Part shown: in pieces, positions 22,266-33,000 of the stretch
Layout: each line of letters starts with the position of its first letter
Numbering within the stretch: position 1 is the stretch's first letter
Assembly (NCBI GenBank): GCA_002118135.1
Contig: BDIU01000371.1
Coordinates: forward strand, 142,530 to 206,529
Source: Trebouxia sp. TZW2008
Lineage: Eukaryota > Chlorophyta > Trebouxiophyceae > Trebouxiales > Trebouxiaceae
Reading direction: 5' to 3'
DNA length: 64,000 nucleotides
Translations under genes and position numbers: made by a program
Notes under the pieces: model-generated
Database searches by the model: none
Seen by the model: the letters and a program-made list of their open reading frames with translations, nothing else
What the model was told of the DNA's origin: nothing

Positions 22266-25200
22266 TCAGTATGGGTATGCAGAAGGTGGCCAGAGGGGAG
22301 GCGGAGGAGGGGCCTCAGCAGCTGCACTCAGTGATGTTGCTGACTGTGCTTGTTGATACTGGTAGGGATATGATGTTGGAAATGGAGCTGACATCATGGC
22401 AGTTGCAGCATGCATGGGTGCAAAAGGCGTGTGATAGCCAGCCACCCTGGCATGCATGGCAGCCTGAGCAGCATACAGCGGGTGAACCCCAGCAAAAGGG
22501 TTAGAGAAATGGGATGGGTATGGGTTACTGAAAAACCCAGGAGTCTGGTGTGAAGCGAAAGCGTGACTGCCAGGGAAAGACTGATCTGCTAAACCAAGAG
22601 CTGCGTTCTGTTGAAGTAACATATCTTGCTGGCTGCTCTGATTGTACCCATTGACAGCTTGCATGTTATCGTACAACTGACCACCGGGCAGGCTGGCAAA
22701 GTGACCAGAGCCCACATCCCCCGTGGGGAGTTCAGGGGGGTCAGGGGGGGCCTGCTCAGCCGGCGGTGGCCACTGCTGCTGACTAGCTTGGTAGGGCTCC
22801 TGCTGCAGCCCCCTGTGCTGCTCTGGGTTCTGCCTATCGCTATGCTGCAACTCATGAACCCTGTTGGCTCCTGAGTCTTGCCTATGCAAAGATCCTTGCA
22901 TGCCGCCACCAAACACAAAGGGCTGCCTGTCATGCCCAGCATGCTCTCTCTGCTGTTGAGCTGAAGCACTGTCTGGCTGTTGTGGGTGTTGGAAATTGAA
23001 GGCAAAAGGCTGGCTGGGCGCTACTTCAGCCTTGATGCGCTTCAAGGGAGGTTGAGTGGCGATGTCATGCTGGGTGGGGTAGTCAGGCTGAGCACGCTTG
23101 GAGCCAGCTGCTGACGGCAGCTCAGGCAGAGGCTCACCCTGCAATTTAGCCATTCTTTGTGCTTGTTGATATCCTGTGACGCAGACTGCAAACAATGCAA
23201 CATCTCACAGAGCACCTAGCCCTAAGCGCAGCTAAGATCATGCTGGGCTGGGCTGTGCTGTGCTGAATGCCCTTGATGCCAATTCACTTTTCATGGTGAA
23301 TGTGCACCACACTGCCAACCCACCAAGTTTGCTCAGTAGCATGCATGGCCTTACCCACACAGCAGGGTCTGTGCCATGTGAATGGCGTGTTCAGCCCAGG
23401 AAAACCATGCAACAGCAAAAGCAGCTTGAAGAGCTTCATGTATCAGTTTTTTGTCACAGCATGCCTGACCCATAACGCAGGTTCAGCACCATGTGAAATA
23501 GGGCACCTCTGAGTGTGGTACTTTTTCGCCTTACTTTCATGGTAGGCCTTACCTGTAGTGCAGGCTCTGCGCTATATGGGATGATTGCATTCAAACCCCC
23601 AATCAAAACGCATGTAATCTCAGGTGCATGGACTGCCTCACCCATGAAGCAGAGTCTGCGCCATGTGGGATGGGTGCATTCAGCCCAGGAAATCGATCAG
23701 GGGAACCTACAAGTTAAAGCCCAAGAAACTACACCATGGGGAACAGAAAAAACACGATACATGCAAGTTCAGTCTCAAGGAAGACCTTACCCATAAAGCA
23801 GGGTCTGCGCCATGTGGGATGGGTGCATTCAGCCCAGGGAACTGCACCATCTGTTGTCCATGTTGAGGCTGATCTTCAGCTGCCTGACTTGCAGCAGCTT
23901 GACTGGGCTTGGCAGCAGCCTTGCTGGGCTTGCCACCTGTCTGGTCATCAAAAATGAATAGCTCTTCATCTTTCTGCTTGCTGTGCCTGCAAAGAGCTGA
24001 GAGGTGGGGAGCCTGGGACAAGCTTGTGAGGATATCAAAACAGGGTATCAGCACCAGAAGTGCCTGGTCAAAATTGTTGAGGGTTGAGATGAGTTAGTGC
24101 ACAAAAGAAACAATGCAGGGCATGCTCTGGCGCTCCATCTGGGGTTTCAACTCAAAGGCTCCCCTGATGTAGTAATGTTTGCGACATAGCGCTGACGCCA
24201 GGGTTATTGATCTGAAGCTGTCATGCCATGCCATGCCACTCTCCTGACTGATGGCTTGCTGAACACCAGCTATATAGCTGACAATTGCACGCTAGGAAAA
24301 GCAGACAGAGCTCTCACTTGTACATGGGTGGGTAGCCAAGCTGCTTCATCTTATCTAGCCAGGGAGGGGGGTCAAGGGGACCCAACCCCAGGGCATCTCT
24401 GGTCTCCGGTGACAGCTGCCCCGGTTTCAAATCTGCAAAGTATTCCTCACCGTCTGGCAGCACTCCATGTGCCATGGCAGCGGGGTCCTGATAGTACCTG
24501 CATATCAGTTGCATGATGTTGCTATGTGACAGCTGCCACGTTTTCAAATCCAAAAAACTTTCCTCACTTTCTGGCAACTCTTTATTTGCCATGGCAGCAG
24601 GGTCCTGGTAACACCTGCGTGTGAGTTGTATGGTTTTGTTTGTTAAAGGGGAGACATCTTTGATGATGTGACACCCTCAATTGGCATTCAAATATCCTGG
24701 CATTGGCAACATCTTCCTGGACATCTGGCACAGTGGCAGCAGAACTGAGATAGTACCTGCAAGTTGCCCTGGATTTCAAGATGGCAAAGCTTTTCTCACT
24801 GTCAGGCAGTACTCTGCCATAGCAGCAGGGTACTGACTGATCCTGCATGAAGATCTGGGCTCTGGAACATGTATGGTCTGGCTATATAAGGGCGAGAGGG
24901 GTATGTCGTTTGTGGACATGCTTGGTCCTATTCTGATGTTGTGCTCTGAGGGGAGTGATATTGTGCAGCATCCGTGCTGCGCAGCAACTCGTTACATGGG
25001 GCATCAAAGCATATGTGCACAATGCAGTGTTGACCGATCACTTGTAGCAGACCAGCGACACTCCAGATTCACCAGAACAGCGATGTGCAACCAAGCAGCT
25101 TGACAACGACAGCAGGCATACAACGCGCGAATATAAGCTTGAACATGAGCTTGAAGAAGAGCAAGGCATTCCACCACTCCGATGTAACAAGATGTTGTGA

Positions 25201-26550
25201 GCAGAAGGGCTTGGTGTTGATGTTCTGGGTGGGCTGCAAAATCAGGCATGTCAAACAGTGCATCTTATTGTTACAGATCAACTGCAAGCAACAGCAAATG
25301 CATGAGCAGCAAGTTGAGCCTTGATGTGTGATGCTCAATGGCAATGGTGAGCCATGTCAACACATGCACATGCAAAGCCTAATGCTTGAGTTGTTGCCCT
25401 TGTTGTATAGAGCAGCACACAAGTCATGGCTCTTGAGGCACAAAATGATCTGCTGCACGGAAGATAGGTAGATCTGCATCATTACATGCACAGCGTGTCC
25501 TGAGCTGCTTCTGCTCATAGAACTTCAGTCATGACACCTGTGGCAGAGGCCTTGCACTTCCTGATAATTTCCATGCAACAGATGGGCTCCGATGATTGCC
25601 TACCTGACAGTGTTAGAGCAATTGGAGCGACCACCACCACCACGCTCCTCCCTTCGCTGCCTGATCTGCAGAGGGTCCTTCTCATGCGGACAGCTCTGCA
25701 GCACAGCAAAAACCGACATAACAAAACTGGGGGTGTAGACACAGAGCTTCTGTCAAGAAGATAGCCCGCTGACACCTTCAAGGTAGTGGTGCGGATGGGG
25801 TAATGGTGAGGGTACACGATCTGTTTCATTGGCAGCACAGCTTCGCAGGCAGCCAAGAAGCCTACAACCAGAATTTGTGTATGTGTCCACAAACTTGGCT
25901 TGGTGATCTCCTTGAGAGCCACCACAAAACAGTGCTGAGGCAAAGATGAAAGCTACAAAAAGCTCGGTGCTATATATGCTCCACACAGCATATGCTAAGG
26001 TCAAAATGCAGCATCATGCAAGTTTGCTTTGCGACCAGTTTTGCACACATGTTGCAGATGCAGTAATGCAGAACACGTGTTGAGACATGAACAGTTGTAC
26101 ACCTGGAGCACATGTGCATAGCTGCCACAGTTATGGCAGCGCTTCTCTGGCCTGTCTGTGCTGAATGCCATGGGATCCCCATCCTTGTCAAACCTGACTG
26201 GCTGCAAAAGTGCGTCAAAGCTGCGGTCATACTTTGGGACTTCAAACGCCTACAGCAAAACCAAATCATGTTTGTTCATTTCGCTTTGTGGCAAAGCATT
26301 CCAAACAACATAAGGCAGAGCTCAGGGACCCTACTGATTCATACTGTATATTGAAGTGCTCAGCAGCCTTAGTGTCAGTCTGTAATCCTGGCTTGTCCAC
26401 AAGGACTACGACGTCATTGGCGGCAATTTCGGCAGGTGAGTATTCGTACTGGCCTGTCTCGCACGCTTCTGCGCTGGCACGCTGCAAGGCATCGGTGTTG
26501 GGAGATGCAGCGTCGTGATCAGTAGCTTTCGACTCCAGGCGCTTGCGCAT
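22266..26550 (-). CDS. ZCCHC8: ZCCHC8-like zinc-knuckle and PSP-domain protein
   Basis: Six minus-strand exons: 26335-26550, 26103-26249, 25604-25695, 24318-24497, 23791-23986, 22266-23138; 1704 nt, 567 aa, phases consistent. A CCHC knuckle split by an intron spans residues 110-123 (CHNCGSYAHVLQSC: C110, C113, H118, C123). It is followed by HEKDPLQIRQRREERGGGG. The PSP segment (about 152-212) has ADLKPGQLSPETRDALGLG, then DPPPWLDKMKQLGYPP. Next comes QFPGLNAPIPHGADPALW, matching plant zinc-knuckle/PSP proteins. The last 290 residues are disordered, rich in Q, P, S and aromatic residues. ZCCHC8 is the scaffold of the nuclear exosome targeting (NEXT) complex that recruits MTR4 to nuclear RNA; plants have homologues. 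That role is inferred from the domain pair. Introns 4 and 5 in particular are built from exon-junction copies. Confidence 0.9.
23340..23842 (-). repeat. Five tandem copies of ZCCHC8-like exon 5 donor end
   Basis: The 3' end of exon 23791-23986 plus donor (plus strand: ccttacccataaagcaggg ... gccatgtgggatgggtgcattcagccc) recurs downstream in the intron. Copies lie near 23345, 23462, 23548 and 23634; the real one is near 23784. Spacings are about 117, 86, 86 and 150 bp. The copy near 23634 is the most similar. Copies are not in frame with the last exon. Confidence 0.85.
24411..24842 (-). repeat. Tandem echoes of ZCCHC8-like exon 4 5' end
   Basis: The 5' half of exon 24318-24497 with its acceptor is repeated upstream in the transcript at about 24528-24628, 24715-24762 and 24759-24838. 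Shared plus-strand words include 'gacagctgcc', 'tttcaaat', 'tcctcac', 'tctggcag' and 'ccatggcagcagggtcctg'. Only the 24497 acceptor gives the residues of the PSP segment (RYYQDPAAM). Confidence 0.8.
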
Positions 26551-27266
26551 TCATACCTGTGCCTTATACGTCTCTGCATGCCACTTGGCCCAGGCTTGTA
26601 GTACGTTGTCCAAATACTGTTTGCTTCGGCTGCAGCGGTCGAGCAGATTGTGAGTGTTTAGGGATGTTATCATCGTGCACGAGGTGCATGGTCACACACG
26701 GTCGAGTTGCAGGCACTTGCGAACCTTGGGAGTTCTCTGTAAGTGAGGTGAACTCGCGCGCCAGCGTCTTCATCCGATCTGACCGCGGTTGAAACCAGCT
26801 GTTGAGCTGCGCGCAGGCCTTCAGGCAGCCTGACGTGCGAGTCGGTACCGGTGCTCATGGACACTTCCACCTCACAGATGTGATCTGCATATGCTATTGT
26901 GAGGAAAAGCAGGTGACAGCTACAGCGCTACAGTCATGCGCCCGCGTAGAACGGCAATGCACAAGCAGCTTACAGCAATGATGCACGACGTGCGTAAAGA
27001 ATTCACGTATGGAGTGAATTTTGCAAAAACGCATGTAAAGCTGCACCGTAACGAAGTTTAACGGACTTTGATGCCTGCGATGCCCCAGACCAGTTTGGAC
27101 CCTGCATGCTGTGTCGCAGATGCGGAGCTCAGCACTGCACATCGTAGATCGGCTGTGAATCTTGTTTGCTACTGCATCTGATTGCGCTTGCGGGCGTCAC
27201 CTCTGAGGTGATAGGCAGCCGATACTGCGCCTTGGATTGAACGCTTGAAGCGCAACAGAAGGCGCC
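26551..27266. promoter_or_regulatory. Head-to-head intergenic region, ZCCHC8-like / V-ATPase E
   Basis: The start codons of two divergent genes are 716 bp apart. The interval must hold both 5' UTRs and promoters. No individual element such as a TATA box could be assigned with confidence. Confidence 0.45.
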
Positions 27267-28981
27267 ATGAACGAGACGGAGGTCAGTCACCAATACAAAT
27301 TCTTTCGCGGCCACATGTGATGCCAGTCGTATCCAACTGTGGAGCGATTTTGTGACAGGTCGAGCGCCAGATCGATCAGATGGTTAAGTTCATCAAGCAG
27401 GAGGCCGAGGAGAAAGCTAACGAGATTGGTGTATCTGCTGAAGAGGTACAGAGCGCAACTAAACACGAGCAGAAACGCCTGCAGTGACGCATTGTGCTGG
27501 GGCTCCACGATTGTATACAGCTTCCTTGCTCAGAGCATGCACAGCTCGCAGAAAGTCTGTGTCACGCTGCACAGGAGTTCAACATTGAGAAGCTGCAGCT
27601 CCTAGAGGCAGAGAAAGCCAAAATACGCAAGGACTATGAGAGAAGAGAGGGACAGATAGACGTCAAGAAAAAGATGTAAGCTGCTCAACCCTAATCTGTG
27701 ACGTGCAGCCTGTCAAGCAATCATGCAAGCCATATTATTCATGCAGAGAGTACTCAAAGCAGCTCAATGAGTCAAGAATAAAGGTGCTACAAGCAAGGGA
27801 GAATGCTGTGCATGAACTTGTTCATGATGCCCAGCAGAGTCTGGCGAGCATCTCCAAAGATCAACAGAAGTACAAGACACTGTTGATTGACCTGCTAGTA
27901 CAGGTACAGCCCTTGCACTTAAGCTTATACTATATTTTGAATGTTTGTGACGCATGCAACATCTCAGCTTGTCAAGGTGTATAGCAAGATGCAATGGTTT
28001 TCAGCATCAGTGGCAGCATGCATTTGTTTAGCTGCTTCTGTCTCTGCAAGCAACACCTGCTGCATGCACAGACAGCACTGGCCTGCATCCTTTAATCAGT
28101 TGCGTTGCTGGCTGATGCTGTTGCACTTTGACTTCGAGGGACATTTGTCAAAACAGTCACAAGCATGTCAAGCTGAACAGCTGGCAGGTTGAGCTGGTAA
28201 TTGCAGCGCTGCCCACTAGACGCAGCAAAGCGCTGGAGACTGACTGATGTGTCATTGGTATGCAGGCCTTTGCCAAGCTGGCAGAGCCAAGCGTGGTGGT
28301 CAAGGTGCGAGAGGCAGATCAAAGCCTGACTAGGGATGCACTTGAGGCTGCAAGGAGCAAGTACAAGGACACGTTTGGCCGAGATGGGCCAGAAACAAGC
28401 CTAGACACTCAGAACTTCCTGCCACCTGCTGGGACAGGCAAGGAAGGCGAGGAGGAGAACTCCTGGTAAGCAGCTAGCCGACTTTTGCAGAAATCCACGC
28501 CTTGTGTCGTGTGAGTGATGCACAGCCACTCAGTTGGATGTGTGCTGCATGAGCTTCTATATGTCATTGCATGTCATTACCCGATGATAGGTCTTGCGCA
28601 TGGATCTCTCCATCTGTGCTTACTATGCATTCAAACCATTTGTGTCATCACTGGACTGCATCACGGTCTCAAATGCTTTTGCACTACACGTCATTCTCCT
28701 GTCTCGTTTCAGAGCTTTGCAAGTAGCATGAGTGTCTCTGCTGGCTCATTTTACACACCACAGTGTCTGCAATAGGATTATCAATTGTGGTGCAAGGTGC
28801 TGACCTGTACATGGTGTTGTGCAGCTGTGGGGGCGTTGTGGTGTCTTCCAAAGATGGAAGAATTGTGTGTGCAAACACTATTGATGAGAGGCTGAAGATT
28901 GCATACGGTCAAAATCTACCCATGATCAGGGGCACGTTCTTTGGCGTGGAGGCTCCAGTGCGTGAGGAGATGCATTTGTGA
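27267..28981 (+). CDS. VHA-E: V-type proton ATPase subunit E
   Basis: Six exons: 27267-27281, 27359-27445, 27575-27675, 27747-27903, 28266-28465, 28825-28981; 717 nt, 238 aa, the usual length of subunit E. Family signatures run in order: VERQIDQMVKFIKQEAEEKA at the N-terminus, EFNIEKLQLLEAEKAKIRKD, KKKIEYSKQLNESRIKVLQA, an LLVQAFAKLAEPSVVVKVRE segment, and the C-terminal CCGGVVVSSKDGRIVCANT with LPMIRGTFFG. Subunit E forms the peripheral stalk with G and holds the V1 head on vacuolar and endomembrane proton pumps. The first exon codes only five residues (MNETE), a common green-lineage arrangement. The introns show no junction echoes, unlike neighbouring genes. TGTAA at 29216-29220 is a plausible poly(A) signal. 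Confidence 0.96.
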
Positions 28982-30036
28982 TTTTGTGGCAGACCACGTT
29001 GCTTGCAACTTTATCTGATGCTTGCAGTGTGATGAAAACCCTACTGTACAACTGTCGACTCTTGGCGTCCTGTCAAATGCGTTCTGTGAGCCAGTCAAGC
29101 TAAGCTAGAGCTTAAGTCTCGACAAATAATAAGCAACATACTGAGTGTGAGCGTTGTGAGCCCGACACTGGATCGAGTCTGCTAAGTGCGTGCATTGCAT
29201 GATGTGTTGTACATGTGTAAATGGCTGTTACATCAGACTTTCTCACGCCTTTGCTTGCCAAGCGAGCTGAGATGTCTAGCCCGGGCGCTCGTTGTCGGTA
29301 GTTCATTGTCCTGTTGCTGCCAGTATCAAGTTTTCAGCACTTGGTCATATGATGCATCCAAATCCAAAGATGGGATTCAGCAGCAGACCGTCAATTTGTT
29401 GCAACTAGGCAGTTCGCACATCATGTAGCAAACAAATCACATCACAGTAAGGTGGTGACGAGCTTAAGTCACATGAGCAGTGCACTTGGCTTGATGAAAA
29501 TGATCTTACAAGTGACCATGTTTAATGACAAAGCAAGGATGCCTATCAAAATAACTAATAGTCCATACATCACCCTCAAGCTCAAGTCCGTCATGGGGGT
29601 ACAAAAGCAGCTAATGAAATGGTCTGAAACAGAAGTCTGCCATTCATATATGCATGCAAATCAGAGCAATGATGATCAGTACACCAAACAAGCTCAACAA
29701 CAGGGCTCAGTTGTGCAGACACAGCACAACTACCAAAAGACAGTGTTGGCTGTAATATGGCAGCAGATCCTGCCTGAAACCAGCAATGCTTGTATTTGCA
29801 CTTAGTAAGTAGCCAATGAAACTAAATATGAATGACCAAACAAACACACGCCAAATCTGCCTGCTGTCTAGCTGATTGCACAGTTGCTTCCTGTGCATAT
29901 GGAAGCAAAGCATGTGTCAAGAATGCAGCGCCTGCGCTGCACAAGTGCGCAGCAGCGTGACTACTGCTTTAGTAGCAGGATCAAAATGGTATCAAGCCAT
30001 CATTCCGTGGATCTTGCTAGAGTTGACAAAGGCCTT
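28982..30036. other. Intergenic between convergent genes
   Basis: About 1.05 kb separates the V-ATPase E stop (+) and the oxidase stop (-). Besides TGTAA at 29216-29220 on plus and TTACA at 29506-29510 (possible minus-strand poly(A) signal), nothing is recognisable. The frame at 29452-29805 has no domain. Confidence 0.5.
29216..29220 (+). terminator. Candidate TGTAA poly(A) signal, V-ATPase E
   Basis: TGTAA is the usual polyadenylation signal in chlorophyte algae. This one lies 235 bp past the stop. The pentamer is short, so chance occurrence is possible. Confidence 0.35.
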
Positions 30037-33000
30037 CTAGACAGCAGCAGCAGGAGTCTGGCTAGCTCCACTTCCACTGGTTCCAGAGCCCTCTCCATAC
30101 TGGTTGCCCATGAGCGCCTCAGCCTCAGCTGCCCTTCTCCTCTTCTTCTGCTTGTGCTTCATGACAGGTGCCACAACACCCACCACTACAATGACAAGCA
30201 CCATGATAGACAGCCCTGCCTTGCCGTCCTGGGAGTGTGCACCAGAGGCTTTGTGCTCTGGAGCATATTCTTTGGCTAGGATCTGAGTACGCATCATGCA
30301 GCCCTCATCCTCATGGGGCAGAATGTGGCAGTGAAGCACTGCATAGCCAGTACCTGCAGAGCAGCATGGAATGTCAGCACACTGCAGGGCCAGAGTGCTT
30401 CAGCTGGAAAAGATGTATGTAGTTCAAATGGTGCAGCTATACTCAAGTTCTGCCACACAAGCCAAAGTGAGCAGTGATGTACAGCAGCAAGGGCAGCTAA
30501 GATTATCAAAAGTCTCTGTCAACCTTCTGAGAAGTGCATGGCATGGCAGATGCTTGCATACACATCATGCCAACAGCCGTCAAGCAAACTGCCAACTCTG
30601 CTGAGTGGAGCCATTTGTGCGCTTGCTTGTGTTCACGATGTTGTGCCTCACAGTAGACAATGCTTTGCGGTGGAAAATGCTCACTAGTGAAACTCCTGAG
30701 GCCCAGGCACCCAGCATACAACAGCCTGTGTGTCAATGCATGATGAACATACGCCTGTGAAAGCCACCAGAGATCCAAAAAGGCAGGAAGTTGCGTACCA
30801 GTGATTTCCTGTGGGCCAGGCACCCAGCGCACAATAGCCTGGGGCCCAATGAAGGGAAGCTCCAAGGTGTCTGCCCAGTCACCAATTCTCCATGACCCAT
30901 TGTTGGCATCGCTGTCAACAGCACCAGGAAAGTCTATGATCTGGAATCTGCAGGCACAGCAGCATGTGTGAACAAGCTGCAGCACTCATGGCTGCAGTGT
31001 TTGGCGGCTAGCATCAACAAATTGCATCGAGCACTTCAAGAAGCTCAGGCATGCACCAAGTTGATGCAACCCCTGTTACTCGAGTGAGAGACAGACTGTT
31101 CAACATGCAATTGGCTTCAAGCTGCACACAACAGCAGTGAATGCATGCTGGAAAGCTTGCTCAGTCTGCATTGCACTGTGCAGTCAAGAAGAATTGGCTG
31201 CAGCAAAAAGGTGCAAGCAGAGTCAAAACGCTGAACAACTCATGGCTGGGTGTGGTGGTGGTATGGGTGGACGTCAATGCTCCACATGCAGACACATCCT
31301 ACTATGCAGAAATACATTCACGAGCTGAGTGACTCACGGCTGAGTGTGGTGGTGGTATGGGTGGACGTCAATGTTCCACAAGCTGAGCTCATGCAGCTCG
31401 CCAATGATCTCTTGCAACACATTGGTGTCCTGGTAAGTAGCACCGTTCAATGCACATGCACTGGATCCAGGTCCTGGCACTTGTGGGTTGGTGAAGTTGA
31501 GCAGGCCAACATTCCCAGACAGAGGGATGATCTCGTTTCTGTAGGTGGCGTTCAAAGCAGGGTCCCTGCAAGCAGCAATAGCATGCAGTGATCCCAGGAT
31601 CAAGATAGTTGTGTTGGCATTAGGCGGTGACACTGCTCCGATCCTGGATAATACGCTAAAGCAGTGAATTGCATTGGTTGCATTAGGGCCAGAAGCGCAA
31701 CAGACTTTGCTGAGACATTACTGGAAGGCATGTGACGTGCTGAAAGAATCCTTTCAGCTAGTCCGATGGCAATGTGTACCATTTAGAACCATCATGCTGT
31801 GCATGCGGTTGATGTATGCTGTGCATACGACTTGGTGCTATATAAACAGTTGAGGCAAGGCACACTACCTCACGACCATGCATGGCAACTCTAGTAGCAT
31901 GGTGTATGGTTTGTAGTGCAAATCCAAGCACCAGACATGATGTACCTGAGATCAGCCTGGTAGACAGGCCTTTGAGGGATACAGCTGCCAAAGGGGTCAG
32001 CTGGAGTGGGAGCAGCACCAGCCACAGCAGCCTGCAATGCACACCCAGTGTCAATCAAGGAATGCTGCACGAAAACTGAATTTGGCAGCACAAATCTTTT
32101 GCACACAGTGTTCCAAACAGGCATTTGTAGAAAGACTGATGCCAGCTACTGGAGGCATCTGACACGTGTCAAACTTCCAACTGGCACAACCAAAGCATAG
32201 AGGCTGGTGGGGTCAAAGTCAGGCTTGGCTCTCAGAACCTAAATTGACAGTGCCTCCATGCAAATGCCTTAAGCTTGACAGGGCAACAACTTCAAACAGC
32301 CTATGAAATGCAAACGGGCAACACTACCTATAATTGCATTTTGCTATGCCTGCCCAAATGGGTTGCACAGCAGAAACCAAATACAGATGTTGCAGTTTAT
32401 GCCCAGCAGACAAGGCAATCGACAGGACTGTAAGACTCACCACTTCAAACGTAGCAAGGATGGTCTGATTGATGACATTGCAGTGGGAGGAACCACAGGC
32501 GGGGTCAGGACCTAGGCCGTTCTGTCCTGAACCAAGGTTGTAGGTTCCAGCATCACACTGAAGCAGGATCTCCAGCCTGTGCCAGACATGAATGCAATCT
32601 TACATCAGACCCCACAGTGACAACATCCTCAACTGACATTGTACATGATGCCCTTTGTCTTTACACCCTTGGTATATAGCATGCACAAGCGTCTATCAAT
32701 CAAACAAACAGATCAGGCATGTAGGGCAGCAGCCGACACAAGTTCATTTTATTGAGAGCTCAGCCAAAAGTGCACAACACACGCTGCCATGCTGCAAGCC
32801 AAGCGAGCATGTTGCTCATCAAGTGTACCCCATGTGAACGCTGATGAAGCTAGTCAAATTCATTACAGACATCGTCTGTTGACCCCCCTGCTAAGTTCCA
32901 AAGACACTAAAATAAATTGATTGAATTGATTGATAGATGCAAGTGCAGCAATTTGCAGGCATCAAAAAGCTTGTTTGCTCACCTGTTGGCGGCTATAAGC

